This document shows positions 30,335 through 39,727 of a DNA stretch of 64,000 bases, piece by piece. The translations under genes and the position numbers were made by a program. This DNA is from Fonsecaea monophora (lineage: Eukaryota > Ascomycota > Eurotiomycetes > Chaetothyriales > Herpotrichiellaceae): positions 1 to 64,000 of the forward strand of contig NW_019173958.1 in the NCBI RefSeq assembly GCF_001642475.1. Direction: 5' to 3'. The notes beneath the pieces are model-generated. The model saw only the letters and a program-made list of their open reading frames with translations, searched no databases and had not been told where the DNA came from. How positions within the stretch are numbered: position 1 is the stretch's first letter; the number at the start of each line of letters is the position of its first letter.

Positions 30335-32608
30335 TCAAAACATGTCCTCATCGTTCACTTGCGCACCGTTAACGTGCCCTTCCTCGTCGCCCTGCTTGTC
30401 CTCCAGTCCAAGTTCACCCATCTCGTCACCTAACAACTCCAGCTCGACCTCCTCACCGACCCAGCCTTCAAACTCTTCCAGGCCCTTTTGCACGTGGACC
30501 TTGAACCGGATGACATCCTCCAGGAGCTTCTCGATGCCGCCGTGCAGCTCCTCGCGGACTCGCGCGCTCTCCTCGCGCATGCCCTCGTACGCCAGCTGCA
30601 CTTCCAGCTCGCGCTGCTCAAGCTCCAGGACTCCTTTCTCCAATCCTTCTCGCATCCGACTGAGCTCCTTCTCCAGTTTCTCAATCGCCGAAGTCTGCTG
30701 AGTGTGCGCTGTCTGGCCATTCTCTTTCAAGGTCGAATACTGTCGAGACGCTTCCTGCACGCGATAGTTGAGATTGTCTATCTCTGTGTTCTTCTCATGC
30801 AGGGCCTCGGATATGTTGTCGAGGAAGTCACGGGCGTTGAGATCCGACTCCGCCGCGGCTTTTCGACGCTCATTGATTTCTTTCCGGAGCGAAATGAACG
30901 CATTACGAACAACACCTCGAAGGTCCAGGTTGAGAAGATGCATCGGCGAATATCCCATGTTTTGCTCGGCAAGCAGGCGGTCTGACTCAATCGGTGAAGC
31001 ACGACTGCGGCGTGAATGGGATGTTGAAGAAGAGAAACCCTGCTCGGACAAGTTGAGGGAGAGCTCGTAGTCTACGCCCTTTGCGTTGACTGCCGATGAG
31101 GGGATGAGGGACATCTGGTAGCCCAAGGAATTGTATCGTTTGACAACTGCCTCTAGATCTTCCAGCTTACGAGCAGTTTCGTCTTCCTTCTCAAGGACCC
31201 TCTTATTGACTTCATCGAGCGCAGCTAGAGCGTCTTCATGGCTCTTTGCTAGTCTCTCCCGCTCTGTATTCATTCGGTCAATGTCCTGGATATTCAAGCC
31301 TTGTCGGTCGACCGAGTGTTGCAAATTCTGTCGTTCTTGCTCCGCGACTTCCAAATCCGCCTCGACCTTTTGGACTTCGGCGTCGAGGATCTTTATTCTC
31401 GAATCGTACTTTTCAATTTTTGCTTGGACATTGGCATTGTATTCCTCAAACTTCTTCTTGTCATCTTCCAGGATCTTAAAATGCTTGTCCAATTTAGCAA
31501 TGTCAGGCGCATTGCGCTCGAATTCGTCAATCTGTGCTTTGAGAGCTTCATGCTCCGCCTCGTATAGTTTGAGCTCCTCGGCATGTTTGGCGTTGATTCG
31601 CTCAAACTCATCTGTCATCGCCTGGATATGTGGTTGAAGTGCGGCTTCTTCACTCTCTTCGTCATCTTCTGGGCCCATTTGCAGCCAGTCTTGGTAAGCG
31701 CCGAACAAGAATCTGAATACGATGCGATCACTGGAAACATCGACCCCAGCCTCCGTACACGCATCATCATAGGCACCGCGGGTAAAGTTGTCCAGCATCT
31801 GAGCCAGCTGCATCATCCAGTGCAGCAAGCCCAGGAAGCGAGGCCAATTCTGACCACCCACCGCGACCAAGTGTGACTTCGTAATGTCTCGTTCGTAGGG
31901 ATATCTCAGCTGTTTCATGATTGGAGGGACTTCGGTGTCGATGCTCTTCTGAAATTTGTAACCTGGATCAATGCGACGGTACAGCCATTGGAACATGAAT
32001 GTGAAGTCCTTCTGTGTTGGCGATTTGACAGAGTTCTGGGTCAATGAGTGTTTCATCTCCAACTCGAAATTGTTCTGCGTCAGATAGTCGAGCAATTCCT
32101 GGCTCAGTCGTGCCCTATACGACGAATCTCTCAATGGCCTTGGATCTTTAGGTGCGCCTGCTGGTGCGGGCGGTTGTGAGAAGAACGACTGGTGCGCCGT
32201 GGGGCCATGACCAGAGGGGCGAGAAAAGATGCTGCTTCTTCTCTGCAAACCCTGCGATGCTGGTGTCTGAGAGCCAAACAATTGGTTTGGCGCCAGGCTC
32301 TGTCGTCCGGTGTGTGTGCTCCCAAAGATATTATTCGAGACCGACCGCCGAGCAGTCGACATGCCCATTTCCGCCAAGTTACCACCAGACGAGGAGCGAT
32401 GAAATATGGGTTGTGCAGGGCGCTGAATGCTCTGGTTTATCGACGTGGATCGCACATGGGAGGCGGTATACGGCGCATTTCGTAGTTCGGCGTTGGAAGA
32501 GGTGCGCTTGACGGCAGACGCGGGCTGAGGAATTCCCGAGAAGTTTGTGATGTTACCCAAAGTCTCCCTTGGTCGGCGCACGCTGAACAAGCCCGTAGGT
32601 TGCGACAT
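30335..32608 (-). CDS. ndc80: Kinetochore protein Ndc80 (Hec1)
   Basis: A single frame; the ATG at 32608 gives 757 residues, and an upstream in-frame ATG at 32671 would add 21. The N-terminal about 155 residues are basic and Ser-rich, the unstructured tail that contacts microtubules and is phosphorylated. The calponin-homology head follows at about 160-290 (RDSSYRARLSQELLDYL, DFTFMFQWLYRRIDPGYKF, VGGQNWPRFLGLLHWMMQL). The rest is long coiled coil, with the family loop region in the middle (GYQMSLIPSSAVNAKGVDYEL), ending in acidic sequence. Ndc80 with Nuf2, Spc24 and Spc25 links kinetochores to microtubules in mitosis. It is head to head with PEX14 over about 500 bp. Confidence 0.98.
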   Translation of the reverse strand: MSQPTGLFSVRRPRETLGNITNFSGIPQPASAVKRTSSNAELRNAPYTASHVRSTSINQSIQRPAQPIFHRSSSGGNLAEMGMSTARRSVSNNIFGSTHTGRQSLAPNQLFGSQTPASQGLQRRSSIFSRPSGHGPTAHQSFFSQPPAPAGAPKDPRPLRDSSYRARLSQELLDYLTQNNFELEMKHSLTQNSVKSPTQKDFTFMFQWLYRRIDPGYKFQKSIDTEVPPIMKQLRYPYERDITKSHLVAVGGQNWPRFLGLLHWMMQLAQMLDNFTRGAYDDACTEAGVDVSSDRIVFRFLFGAYQDWLQMGPEDDEESEEAALQPHIQAMTDEFERINAKHAEELKLYEAEHEALKAQIDEFERNAPDIAKLDKHFKILEDDKKKFEEYNANVQAKIEKYDSRIKILDAEVQKVEADLEVAEQERQNLQHSVDRQGLNIQDIDRMNTERERLAKSHEDALAALDEVNKRVLEKEDETARKLEDLEAVVKRYNSLGYQMSLIPSSAVNAKGVDYELSLNLSEQGFSSSTSHSRRSRASPIESDRLLAEQNMGYSPMHLLNLDLRGVVRNAFISLRKEINERRKAAAESDLNARDFLDNISEALHEKNTEIDNLNYRVQEASRQYSTLKENGQTAHTQQTSAIEKLEKELSRMREGLEKGVLELEQRELEVQLAYEGMREESARVREELHGGIEKLLEDVIRFKVHVQKGLEEFEGWVGEEVELELLGDEMGELGLEDKQGDEEGHVNGAQVNDEDMF

Positions 32609-33105
32609 TGTGGTAGACGGCTGGCGATCGCGTGTGTTGGAGTCTGTAGTAGAGTACACAGCATGCAACAAAATTGTTCGTACCGGCGCCTTGACTTAAC
32701 GGCACTGTCAATGTTAGTCGCAATATGACGTGGAATGGTTAGTCGTAGAGATGGATTATCGTCCGCAGCCCACGCGCTTGACATACATGGTCCACAAGGC
32801 GGACGTTGGGTACAACAGTGAACGAACTAGGCTAGCTCTCAACACGCTAATTCGGTATCGGTCACCACAGCGACTAGAACCCGAGACATCCCACGTGACT
32901 ATGTGCCTCGGCTGGGAAGAGATTAAACTCTGAGAGCAGGAATAATTGAAGATGACGGGTGGCTGGACACCATCATTTCCTCGCAATCGATTGAGGCTCT
33001 TCTATCACCTGCGATTCTTCCATCCAGGTCTCTGTCCCTGGCTCATGGTATCTCCACAAAGTCAACTTTGAATGACTTAGCTCGAGGGATACCAGCTCGC
33101 CAACA
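32609..33105. promoter_or_regulatory. Divergent promoter region of NDC80 and PEX14
   Basis: About 500 bp between the two start codons with no ORF of interest. It must contain both promoters; no particular site could be assigned. Confidence 0.45.
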
Positions 33106-34290
33106 ATGGCGCCCCGCGAAGACCTAGTTGCATCCGCGGTCACGTTCCTCCAGGACCCGTCTGTCGCTTCTGCTCCCCTCGAGAAGCGCATCGAGTTCCT
33201 CAAATCCAAGAATCTCACACAAGAAGAAATCACAGTGTCTCTTGCCCGTGCTGGCGGGGATGCAGCTGCCGTCTCTACACCGTCGCCACAAAATGCTCCC
33301 TACTATCCGCCTCCCAGCGCCCACGATGTCCGAGGTCCTCCGGGTCCCAGATATCCATACCCTTACAATCCGTATGGGGACTGGCAACCTCCACCGCCGG
33401 AGCCGCCCAAACGAGACTGGAGAGATTGGTTCATCATGGCTACCGTGGTCGGTGGTGCGGGATACGGCATGTACGTCCTTGCGCAGAGATACATCAAACC
33501 ATTAATATCGCCACCCACACCACCACAACTGGAGCAGGATAAAGCCGCCATTGACGAGCAATTCAACAAGGCATTTGCACTGCTCGACACATTGTCTTCC
33601 GATACTGCTGCATTGAAACAGGCTGAAGAGGCTCGAACGCAAAGACTGGACAGCGCCATTACAGATATCGAAGAGATTGTCGCAGAACTGAAAGCGGCAA
33701 ATCAGAAGCGTGAAGACGATGCGCGACGCATGGAGGCAGAAATCAAGACCATGAAAGATGGTCTGCCTCGCTCTATTGACAACGTACGAGATGCGAGCGA
33801 GAGGCAGTTGAAAGAGTTGAGCACCGAGTTGAGCAGTTTGAAAGCCCTGATGGGAAATCGTATGGGTAGCGGCTCTGCAGTCTTTGGAATCCCACGGGCA
33901 CAGCCACCGACAATGCCAGGCTCAAACGCTGCCTCCACGTCCAGTACCCCAGCACCACCCCCTTCAGTGGAGAATGCCCCTGCTGGTAGCGGTGTATCTG
34001 CGCCTCGGCCAATACCATCGTCTACGAACTCAACTCCACAACTTCCTGCCTCTAACCCGACTCCGGTGGCAACATCTGGAAGCAGACCGACATCTGGCAC
34101 CAAAGCTTCTATTCCGGCCTGGCAGATGGCGGCACTCAAAGCGGCAAATAATCCTAGCCCGGCGGCTGCGAGTCACGGGGCTAATGTACCAGTGGCTAAT
34201 GGTGCATCTTCTGGATCATCTTCCCAGCAGCAGCAGCAGCAGCAACAACCTGATGGTGCAGACGCTATCGCTGCTCTTAACGCAAGTTAG
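33106..34290 (+). CDS. pex14: Peroxisomal import docking protein Pex14
   Basis: Intronless, 394 residues. The N-terminal domain that binds Pex5 and Pex19 is at about 4-50 (REDLVASAVTFLQDPSVASA, LEKRIEFLKSKNLTQEEI). A proline-rich linker with PPPPEPP at about 95-100 is a likely SH3 ligand for Pex13. A membrane segment lies at about 108-127 (FIMATVVGGAGYGMYVLA) and coiled coil at about 140-245. The tail is Pro/Ser/Ala-rich with a run of eight to nine Gln near the C-terminus, a replication-slippage site. Pex14 forms the docking pore for matrix proteins in the peroxisomal membrane; in filamentous fungi it is also needed for Woronin-body import. The stop is only 56 bp from the stop of the next, opposite gene. 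Confidence 0.97.
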   Translation: MAPREDLVASAVTFLQDPSVASAPLEKRIEFLKSKNLTQEEITVSLARAGGDAAAVSTPSPQNAPYYPPPSAHDVRGPPGPRYPYPYNPYGDWQPPPPEPPKRDWRDWFIMATVVGGAGYGMYVLAQRYIKPLISPPTPPQLEQDKAAIDEQFNKAFALLDTLSSDTAALKQAEEARTQRLDSAITDIEEIVAELKAANQKREDDARRMEAEIKTMKDGLPRSIDNVRDASERQLKELSTELSSLKALMGNRMGSGSAVFGIPRAQPPTMPGSNAASTSSTPAPPPSVENAPAGSGVSAPRPIPSSTNSTPQLPASNPTPVATSGSRPTSGTKASIPAWQMAALKAANNPSPAAASHGANVPVANGASSGSSSQQQQQQQQPDGADAIAALNAS

Positions 34291-34346
34291 ATACCCATGC
34301 TCCAGTAAAATCAAAATAAGTGTTGTCTTTTTTGTACCCCGAATAT

Positions 34347-35575
34347 TCATGGCTCGTCTCCACCACCGAAGCGCTGTCGTGCAATCTCTTTGAAGATGCT
34401 CATGGTTTTCTCTTCCTTTTCTTTAATCGCCTGTAACTTGCTTTCCCGCTCTGCGCGCCTGGCCCGCAGTATTTCCTCTCTGCGAAGCTCCCTCTCGTTT
34501 TTCTTTCTTTCCTGCTCCTTCTGCAGTCTCTTGAGGTCTGTCAGACCGTCCTCGGCCCCCATGAGCTCGGAATCCATAATTTCTACATCGCCGGACGCAT
34601 CTTTCGAAGCTGCAAAGGAGCGATTGGCCTCGGCGCGCTCGCGCTTTTTCTCCAGTTGGCGCTCGCGGCTTCCCGCCTCGGCACGCGGTACAAGTTCTTC
34701 GAGACGCTCTTTCTGAACTCTGCGATCTAGATGACGTTCGTGACGAAGTTGTTTAGTATGCTCTCGCCGGGCCACATCGGCTTCTTCGGTAACCTGCTCG
34801 TCCCGTGCACGAAGGTCATCGAGGGAAGGTACGGAGGCTCCCTGCGTTCGAGACATGAGAGAGTCGTCGTGCTCGCCTCGCGTCGTGAGCGATGAGGGTA
34901 GGGGAGGACCAAAATCTACTTCTTCTTCGCTGTCCTCGTTGCTCTGGCTCAGCGGTCGAGCATCAGATGTCCTCATCTGACCTGGTTGTGTGCTCGTCCT
35001 GCGAGGGGAGGGCAAACTTTGACCTTGTGCTCTTGACTTGTCTAACGTTTCGGGATCGTACCAGCCTTGTGCAAGCTCTCCACGATTCCTGCCATGTAAG
35101 CATGCGTATTGGCCAGATTGTACGTCTCCCACACCCAGCACCGGCAGAGTCAACGTGCTAGGCTCTAGGTATTTCTTTCTTACCATTTTCCAACAAAACT
35201 CTTCCATCGTCCCTTGACCTCCGTATCGTCCAGCTCTTCAAGGTTCAGTTGTTTATGGATATCTAGATACAGAGCGAACAAGGGGCGATATGCGGGAAGG
35301 TCATGCCGTGAAATCTCTCGTGCCCCATGTGGCAGTGGCTTGGGCAGCGTGGGAGACTTCTTGGTGTGCTGGCGAGACGGCTCACCAGATCGAGAACGGT
35401 AGGAATGGTGGGAGGATCTACGATCAGCATGGTGAGGAGAGCGCGACCTTGATCGCGACCGGTGACGGTGATGGTGGCGGTGGTGTTCTGGCATTATCCC
35501 TACGTCGTTCTTGTGGGAGGTGGTAGACGGGGTGACGGGTCGCATCGAAACGGGAATTCCTTTGAACAATGACAT
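34347..35575 (-). CDS. Arg/Ser-rich coiled-coil protein, unknown function
   Basis: Two exons, 35575-35184 and 35088-34347 (95-bp intron), encode 377 residues. The join completes a Trp codon: RWKSFVGKW to NRGELAQGWYDPETL. The N-terminal 80 residues are rich in His, Arg and Ser (HHRHRSRSRSRSPHH), like an RS domain. A conserved-looking helical block follows (YRPLFALYLDIHKQLNLEELDDTEVKGRWKSF), then acidic sequence and a long highly charged helix (KKRERAEANRS, REEILRARRAERESKLQAIKEKEEK). Such proteins are often annotated as RNA-helicase-like without any helicase motif; none is present here. A nuclear, splicing-related role is an inference from the RS segment only. Confidence 0.8.
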
Positions 35576-36215
35576 CGTCGTTGTTCTGTGGTGTTTGTGT
35601 TGTCCCGAAGTCATGCCGAGGTTTACCGTCAATTCGTGCTGCTCTAAGTTCACAACCTTCCACAGCAATGTCGTCAGCTCTCGTCAATTCTTGTCAGTGT
35701 TCAAGTTTCATATGCCTGTCCGACAAGTAGGTAGGCACGGCCAGCAGCACAGAGGTTCATCGAGCTACTTCACTCCTTTTGCAACAACCGAGGGATCGAG
35801 TGCTTGAGCCTGTAAATAACTGCAAACAACTCTATTGAAGTGGCCTTTATGCTGGCCAGTTTGGGTTCGTCACTTCCCACACTTCATGCGTCACCAGGTA
35901 TGGAAGTGTTGCAGACGGCCTCCAAATTCTGTTTGCCATCTAGAACTGCAGCACCACTGGCACTGAAAACAGCTAGTTCCCTACCGATAATTGATCTCTC
36001 ATCACATATATCTCTCTCACAGAGAACACATGACATTTCCTGTGTCGCCTGTTAAAGCGGCGCTATTGTTGCCAAGCATCAACGGATTCAGTCTTGAATT
36101 TTCCTCGGGTTCATCTCATCTTGTATACAGTAGATTGATTGCACTTCGCTCATAGACTTCTTTGCATTTGCATCATATTGGACTTGGTGTCCGGTCGATA
36201 GACTTAACCTTCGAC
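35576..36215. promoter_or_regulatory. Divergent promoter region of the RS-rich gene and PBY1
   Basis: About 640 bp between the two starts, with no gene of its own visible. Confidence 0.45.
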
Positions 36216-38648
36216 ATGCACATACTTGTACGCCACTCCCAAGCTCTAAGAGGGGAATTGATTGCTGACTCCCCAACCAGGTTGTAAATGATGACGGTCC
36301 TCCGTCTAATCAGTCGTCGCCATACGTTCATTCTCTGGTGACCGCCCTTCAAGATGCCGGGCATTTGGTATCAGTGGTCTTGCCTCACGTCCAGAGGTCC
36401 TGGATAGGAAAGGCACACATGGTTGGTCACACTTTAACCCCGACTTACTATCGCCCTGGTTCGGTCTTGAAAGACGACGGAACCACTTCGAACCGACCAT
36501 TTAACGACGGCGGAGAGGAGTGGATTTTAGTAGATGGTACGCCGGCAAGCTGCGTCCAGATCGGCCTTCATCATGTGTTCAAGGACAGGGGGCCAATTGA
36601 CCTAGTGGTCAGCGGTCCCAATTATGGCCGGAACACCACTGCGGTGTTTGCTCTGTCCAGCGGAACGATTGGTGGCGCAATGGAAGGCGCAATGAGCGGC
36701 GTAAAGAGTATTGCCTTATCCTATGCCTTTGATTCGAGAGAGCACGACCTCGACGTCATCTCTGCCGCTTCGAGGTTGAGCACTCGATTAATGGAGAAGT
36801 TGGCCAAAGAGTGGCCAGACGATGTGCATCTATACAGCATCAATGTTCCACTACGGCAAGGAGTGGAGAACAACAAAATCGTCTATGCTGAAATGATACA
36901 AAACCGTTGGATTAGCGGCAGCTCCTTCACCGAATTGGCTGCGGAGGAAGACAACGAAGACCCCAACGAGGAGGAGCAGATAATCCGTGAGACTGGTGAA
37001 GCTGATGGAAACAACAACACCAACCTCGTGACAAGACGAGTCCATCGCAGATTCAAGTGGTCCCCGAACTTCGCAGACGTTCGGAAGGCCGTTGTCGATG
37101 CTGGCAAGGGTGATGGTTGGGAGGTGCTGCAAGGAAACATCACGTAAGTGTACCAGAGGTGACATGCGTTGAGACCATGCATTAATAGCGATAGGGTCAC
37201 TCCATTGATCGCGAATTTCTGGCACTTGCCTCATTACACCGGCGAAATCAAGCTGTGAGTAAGTTCACCTCTAACAAAGCTAGCGGTCAATCTGGGAGCA
37301 ATTGCTGATCGATGCCTTGCGCAGGGGTGACGCTCATTCAAGCTCAATAGCCTGCAATATAGATTCGAATTCTCCGCCCGTATATGCACTCATTGATTAC
37401 CCGGATGCATATGTGCAGCCTCTCATTCTGGATGCTCTTGGGCAGTTAGCTCCTATGCCCGTCAGGCGCATTTCTAACCTGAGTGACTTGCCAAATCCTT
37501 CAGACCGCGTCTTGCAGTTCACCAGTTACGAGAAACTGGACTTTGAGCATGCCATGCAGCACACACAGACGTCCCTTGTCTGCTCGTATGTCATCCGGAA
37601 AGCGCTCATTCGCAAACACTATCTTTCCAGTACCGTGTCTACCTGGCTAGTCAAACACCCGAGTAGCATCCTGACAAACCATTTCAAGCCGTGTGTCCAT
37701 TTCGAACTCGACTATGCAGAATTCCTCGATGAGGCCCTGGTGGATGCATGGGACCTGAACGAGAGCTTGGCAGAGAACGAGAAGCAAGAGTCTGATGGTC
37801 AAAGAGAGTGGTGGATACTGAAACCCGGCATGAGTGATGGGGGCAATGGTATCAGACTATTCTCAACTAGCAGTGAACTGCAAGCCATCTTTGAGGAGTG
37901 GGAGCAAGATGCGCCCGATGCCGATGCCGAAAGTTCGAGCGAAGAGGACGAGTCCCATCAGGCTCCGGGGAGCAAACAAGGCAACCTCCTTGAGGGTAAC
38001 GCAATGACATCCCAACTCAGACATTTCATCGCTCAACCCTACATCGACCCCCCATTACTGCTCGAGTCCTATGGCAATCGAAAGTTCCACATCCGGGCCT
38101 ACGTGTTAGCCGTGGGAGCTTTGAAGGTGTATGTGTACAAGGAGATGCTAGCTCTGTTCGCAGCGAAAGGCTATCAGCCACCCACTTCTGCCGCAGATTC
38201 CGAGATGCTTGACCTGGCACAACATCTGACAAATACCTGCTTTCAAGATGAGACGACCAAGAGCACCTCCGTCCATCGATTCTGGGACCTACAATCTCCT
38301 GGGATGCGTGCAGACTGGAAAGACGCCGTGTTTCAACAAATCTGCGATATAACTGGTGAGGTATTTGAAGCTGCAGCTCGTGAACAGATGATTCACTTCC
38401 AGGCGGTGCCCAATGCTTTCGAAATATTTGGCGTGGACTTTCTGATTGACCGGGAATGTAATGTGTGGCTGCTGGAACTAAACGCCTACCCGGACTTCAA
38501 ACAGACAGGACAGGATCTCCAGGATGCTGTGGTTGGGGGCCTTTTCCAAGCAGTGGCCAGATCCGCAATCGCGCCCTTCTTTGGTTTGACTGGATCTGGA
38601 ACGACGCAGATGCCACTGGTAAGGTCGCTCGATCTAGGCCGCTGCTGA
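36216..38648 (+). CDS. pby1: Pby1-like fusion: SurE nucleotidase domain + tubulin-tyrosine-ligase domain
   Basis: Four exons: 36216-36227 (12 bp), 36281-37143, 37195-37254 and 37325-38648, giving 752 residues, close to yeast Pby1. The first join gives MHIL to VVNDDGPPSNQSSPY, the SurE metal site (NDDG). SurE also shows VSGPNYGRN and SSGTIGGAMEGA. The TTL part has WWILKPGMSDGGNGIRLFS (ATP site), RKFHIRAYVLAVG, HLTNTCF and FGVDFLIDRECNVWLLELNAYP (metal-binding ELN). Yeast Pby1 associates with P-bodies and the decapping machinery; the substrate of either domain is unsettled. An acceptor seven bases upstream (37188) would be in phase only if it changed two residues, so exon 3's start is slightly uncertain. 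Confidence 0.95.
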
Positions 38649-39727
38649 AAGGACTCTGCCGCGTCAAGATTGAGCGACCTGCATCTCATCTACCGAGCAG
38701 ACGCACTGTTTGTGCTCGGCGATCCTTCCAGCCCTTCTGGGCGATGTTGTGCAACATTGAATTCCAGCTGCCGACTGGCTCTTTGGGCGGATATGGTACT
38801 TCGGATGTCGCGGGACCTTCAATCTTTCTGCAACGGATTCTTTCGATCGGTTCTGATACGCTGATCCTTGTCTGCGGGCATCTGAATATTTACCGATCAC
38901 CAATCATTGCCGCAGACTCGCTTCCTGGATCTCTAGCACTATTCCTCGCCATTGGTCTTTATGAAAGTAGCGGATGCCGATTGATCAAACCCCTTCTCAT
39001 CTGTCTCCAGCTGAGGGATGCAAGGCAAGCTAGTGAATCTGTGAGATGACCCCTAGGGGCGGAATATGGGCCTCAGACCCCCTTGTCGAGGTTGCACAGC
39101 CTGTTGTCAGTGCGGACCTGACACCATCCCGCTAACATTCGCTCGGAGTCTTGGGGAATGCCTCGGTTTTACATCAGCTTTGTCCGGCGAGGTTGTAGAG
39201 ACCTCCTCCAGTATCTGATATGTCAAAGGAGACAAACCGATCGTGTCACCCTCTATGGCGAGGCTGCAAAGAATGCAGCTAGCCAGGATGAATCAACGTC
39301 CACCAAACTTCAGTCATGAGACAATTCAGTTAGCATCCCATGTATTTTGGACCCGAACCTGGACTTGGGGCGCACGCAGTCGTAAATGGTGCGTCTCAAC
39401 ATGGCTACGCCCGTTTGTCCCAAACCTGAACGCTCCTGCTGCGAGGAGGAAGCAGTGCCTCGATACTTGCCAAACGAGCCCAGCTCGAGCTCCAGCCTAT
39501 TTCACCATCACCTCGATTTACCCTCAGTCTGTTACTGTCCTGATCGTGCTCGCCTTCAATCTTCGACCTTCCCCAGCAATCCATTCTGTGGTATCAGGAA
39601 AAAGTATTTGTATTGTCGATCAGGCTGCCTACCCATCCGCCTTCCACCAGGCAGACACCACTGCTCTCACTAGCGCTTATTACCGCCTCTTCCTATACAG
39701 ATCTTCCGTTTCCTCTCCTACAAGACC
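38649..39727. other. Intergenic region, no supportable gene
   Basis: About 1.1 kb between PBY1 and the ABC transporter. The ORFs here lack motifs and overlap on all frames. The right end is CT-rich, consistent with the ABC gene promoter. Confidence 0.5.
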
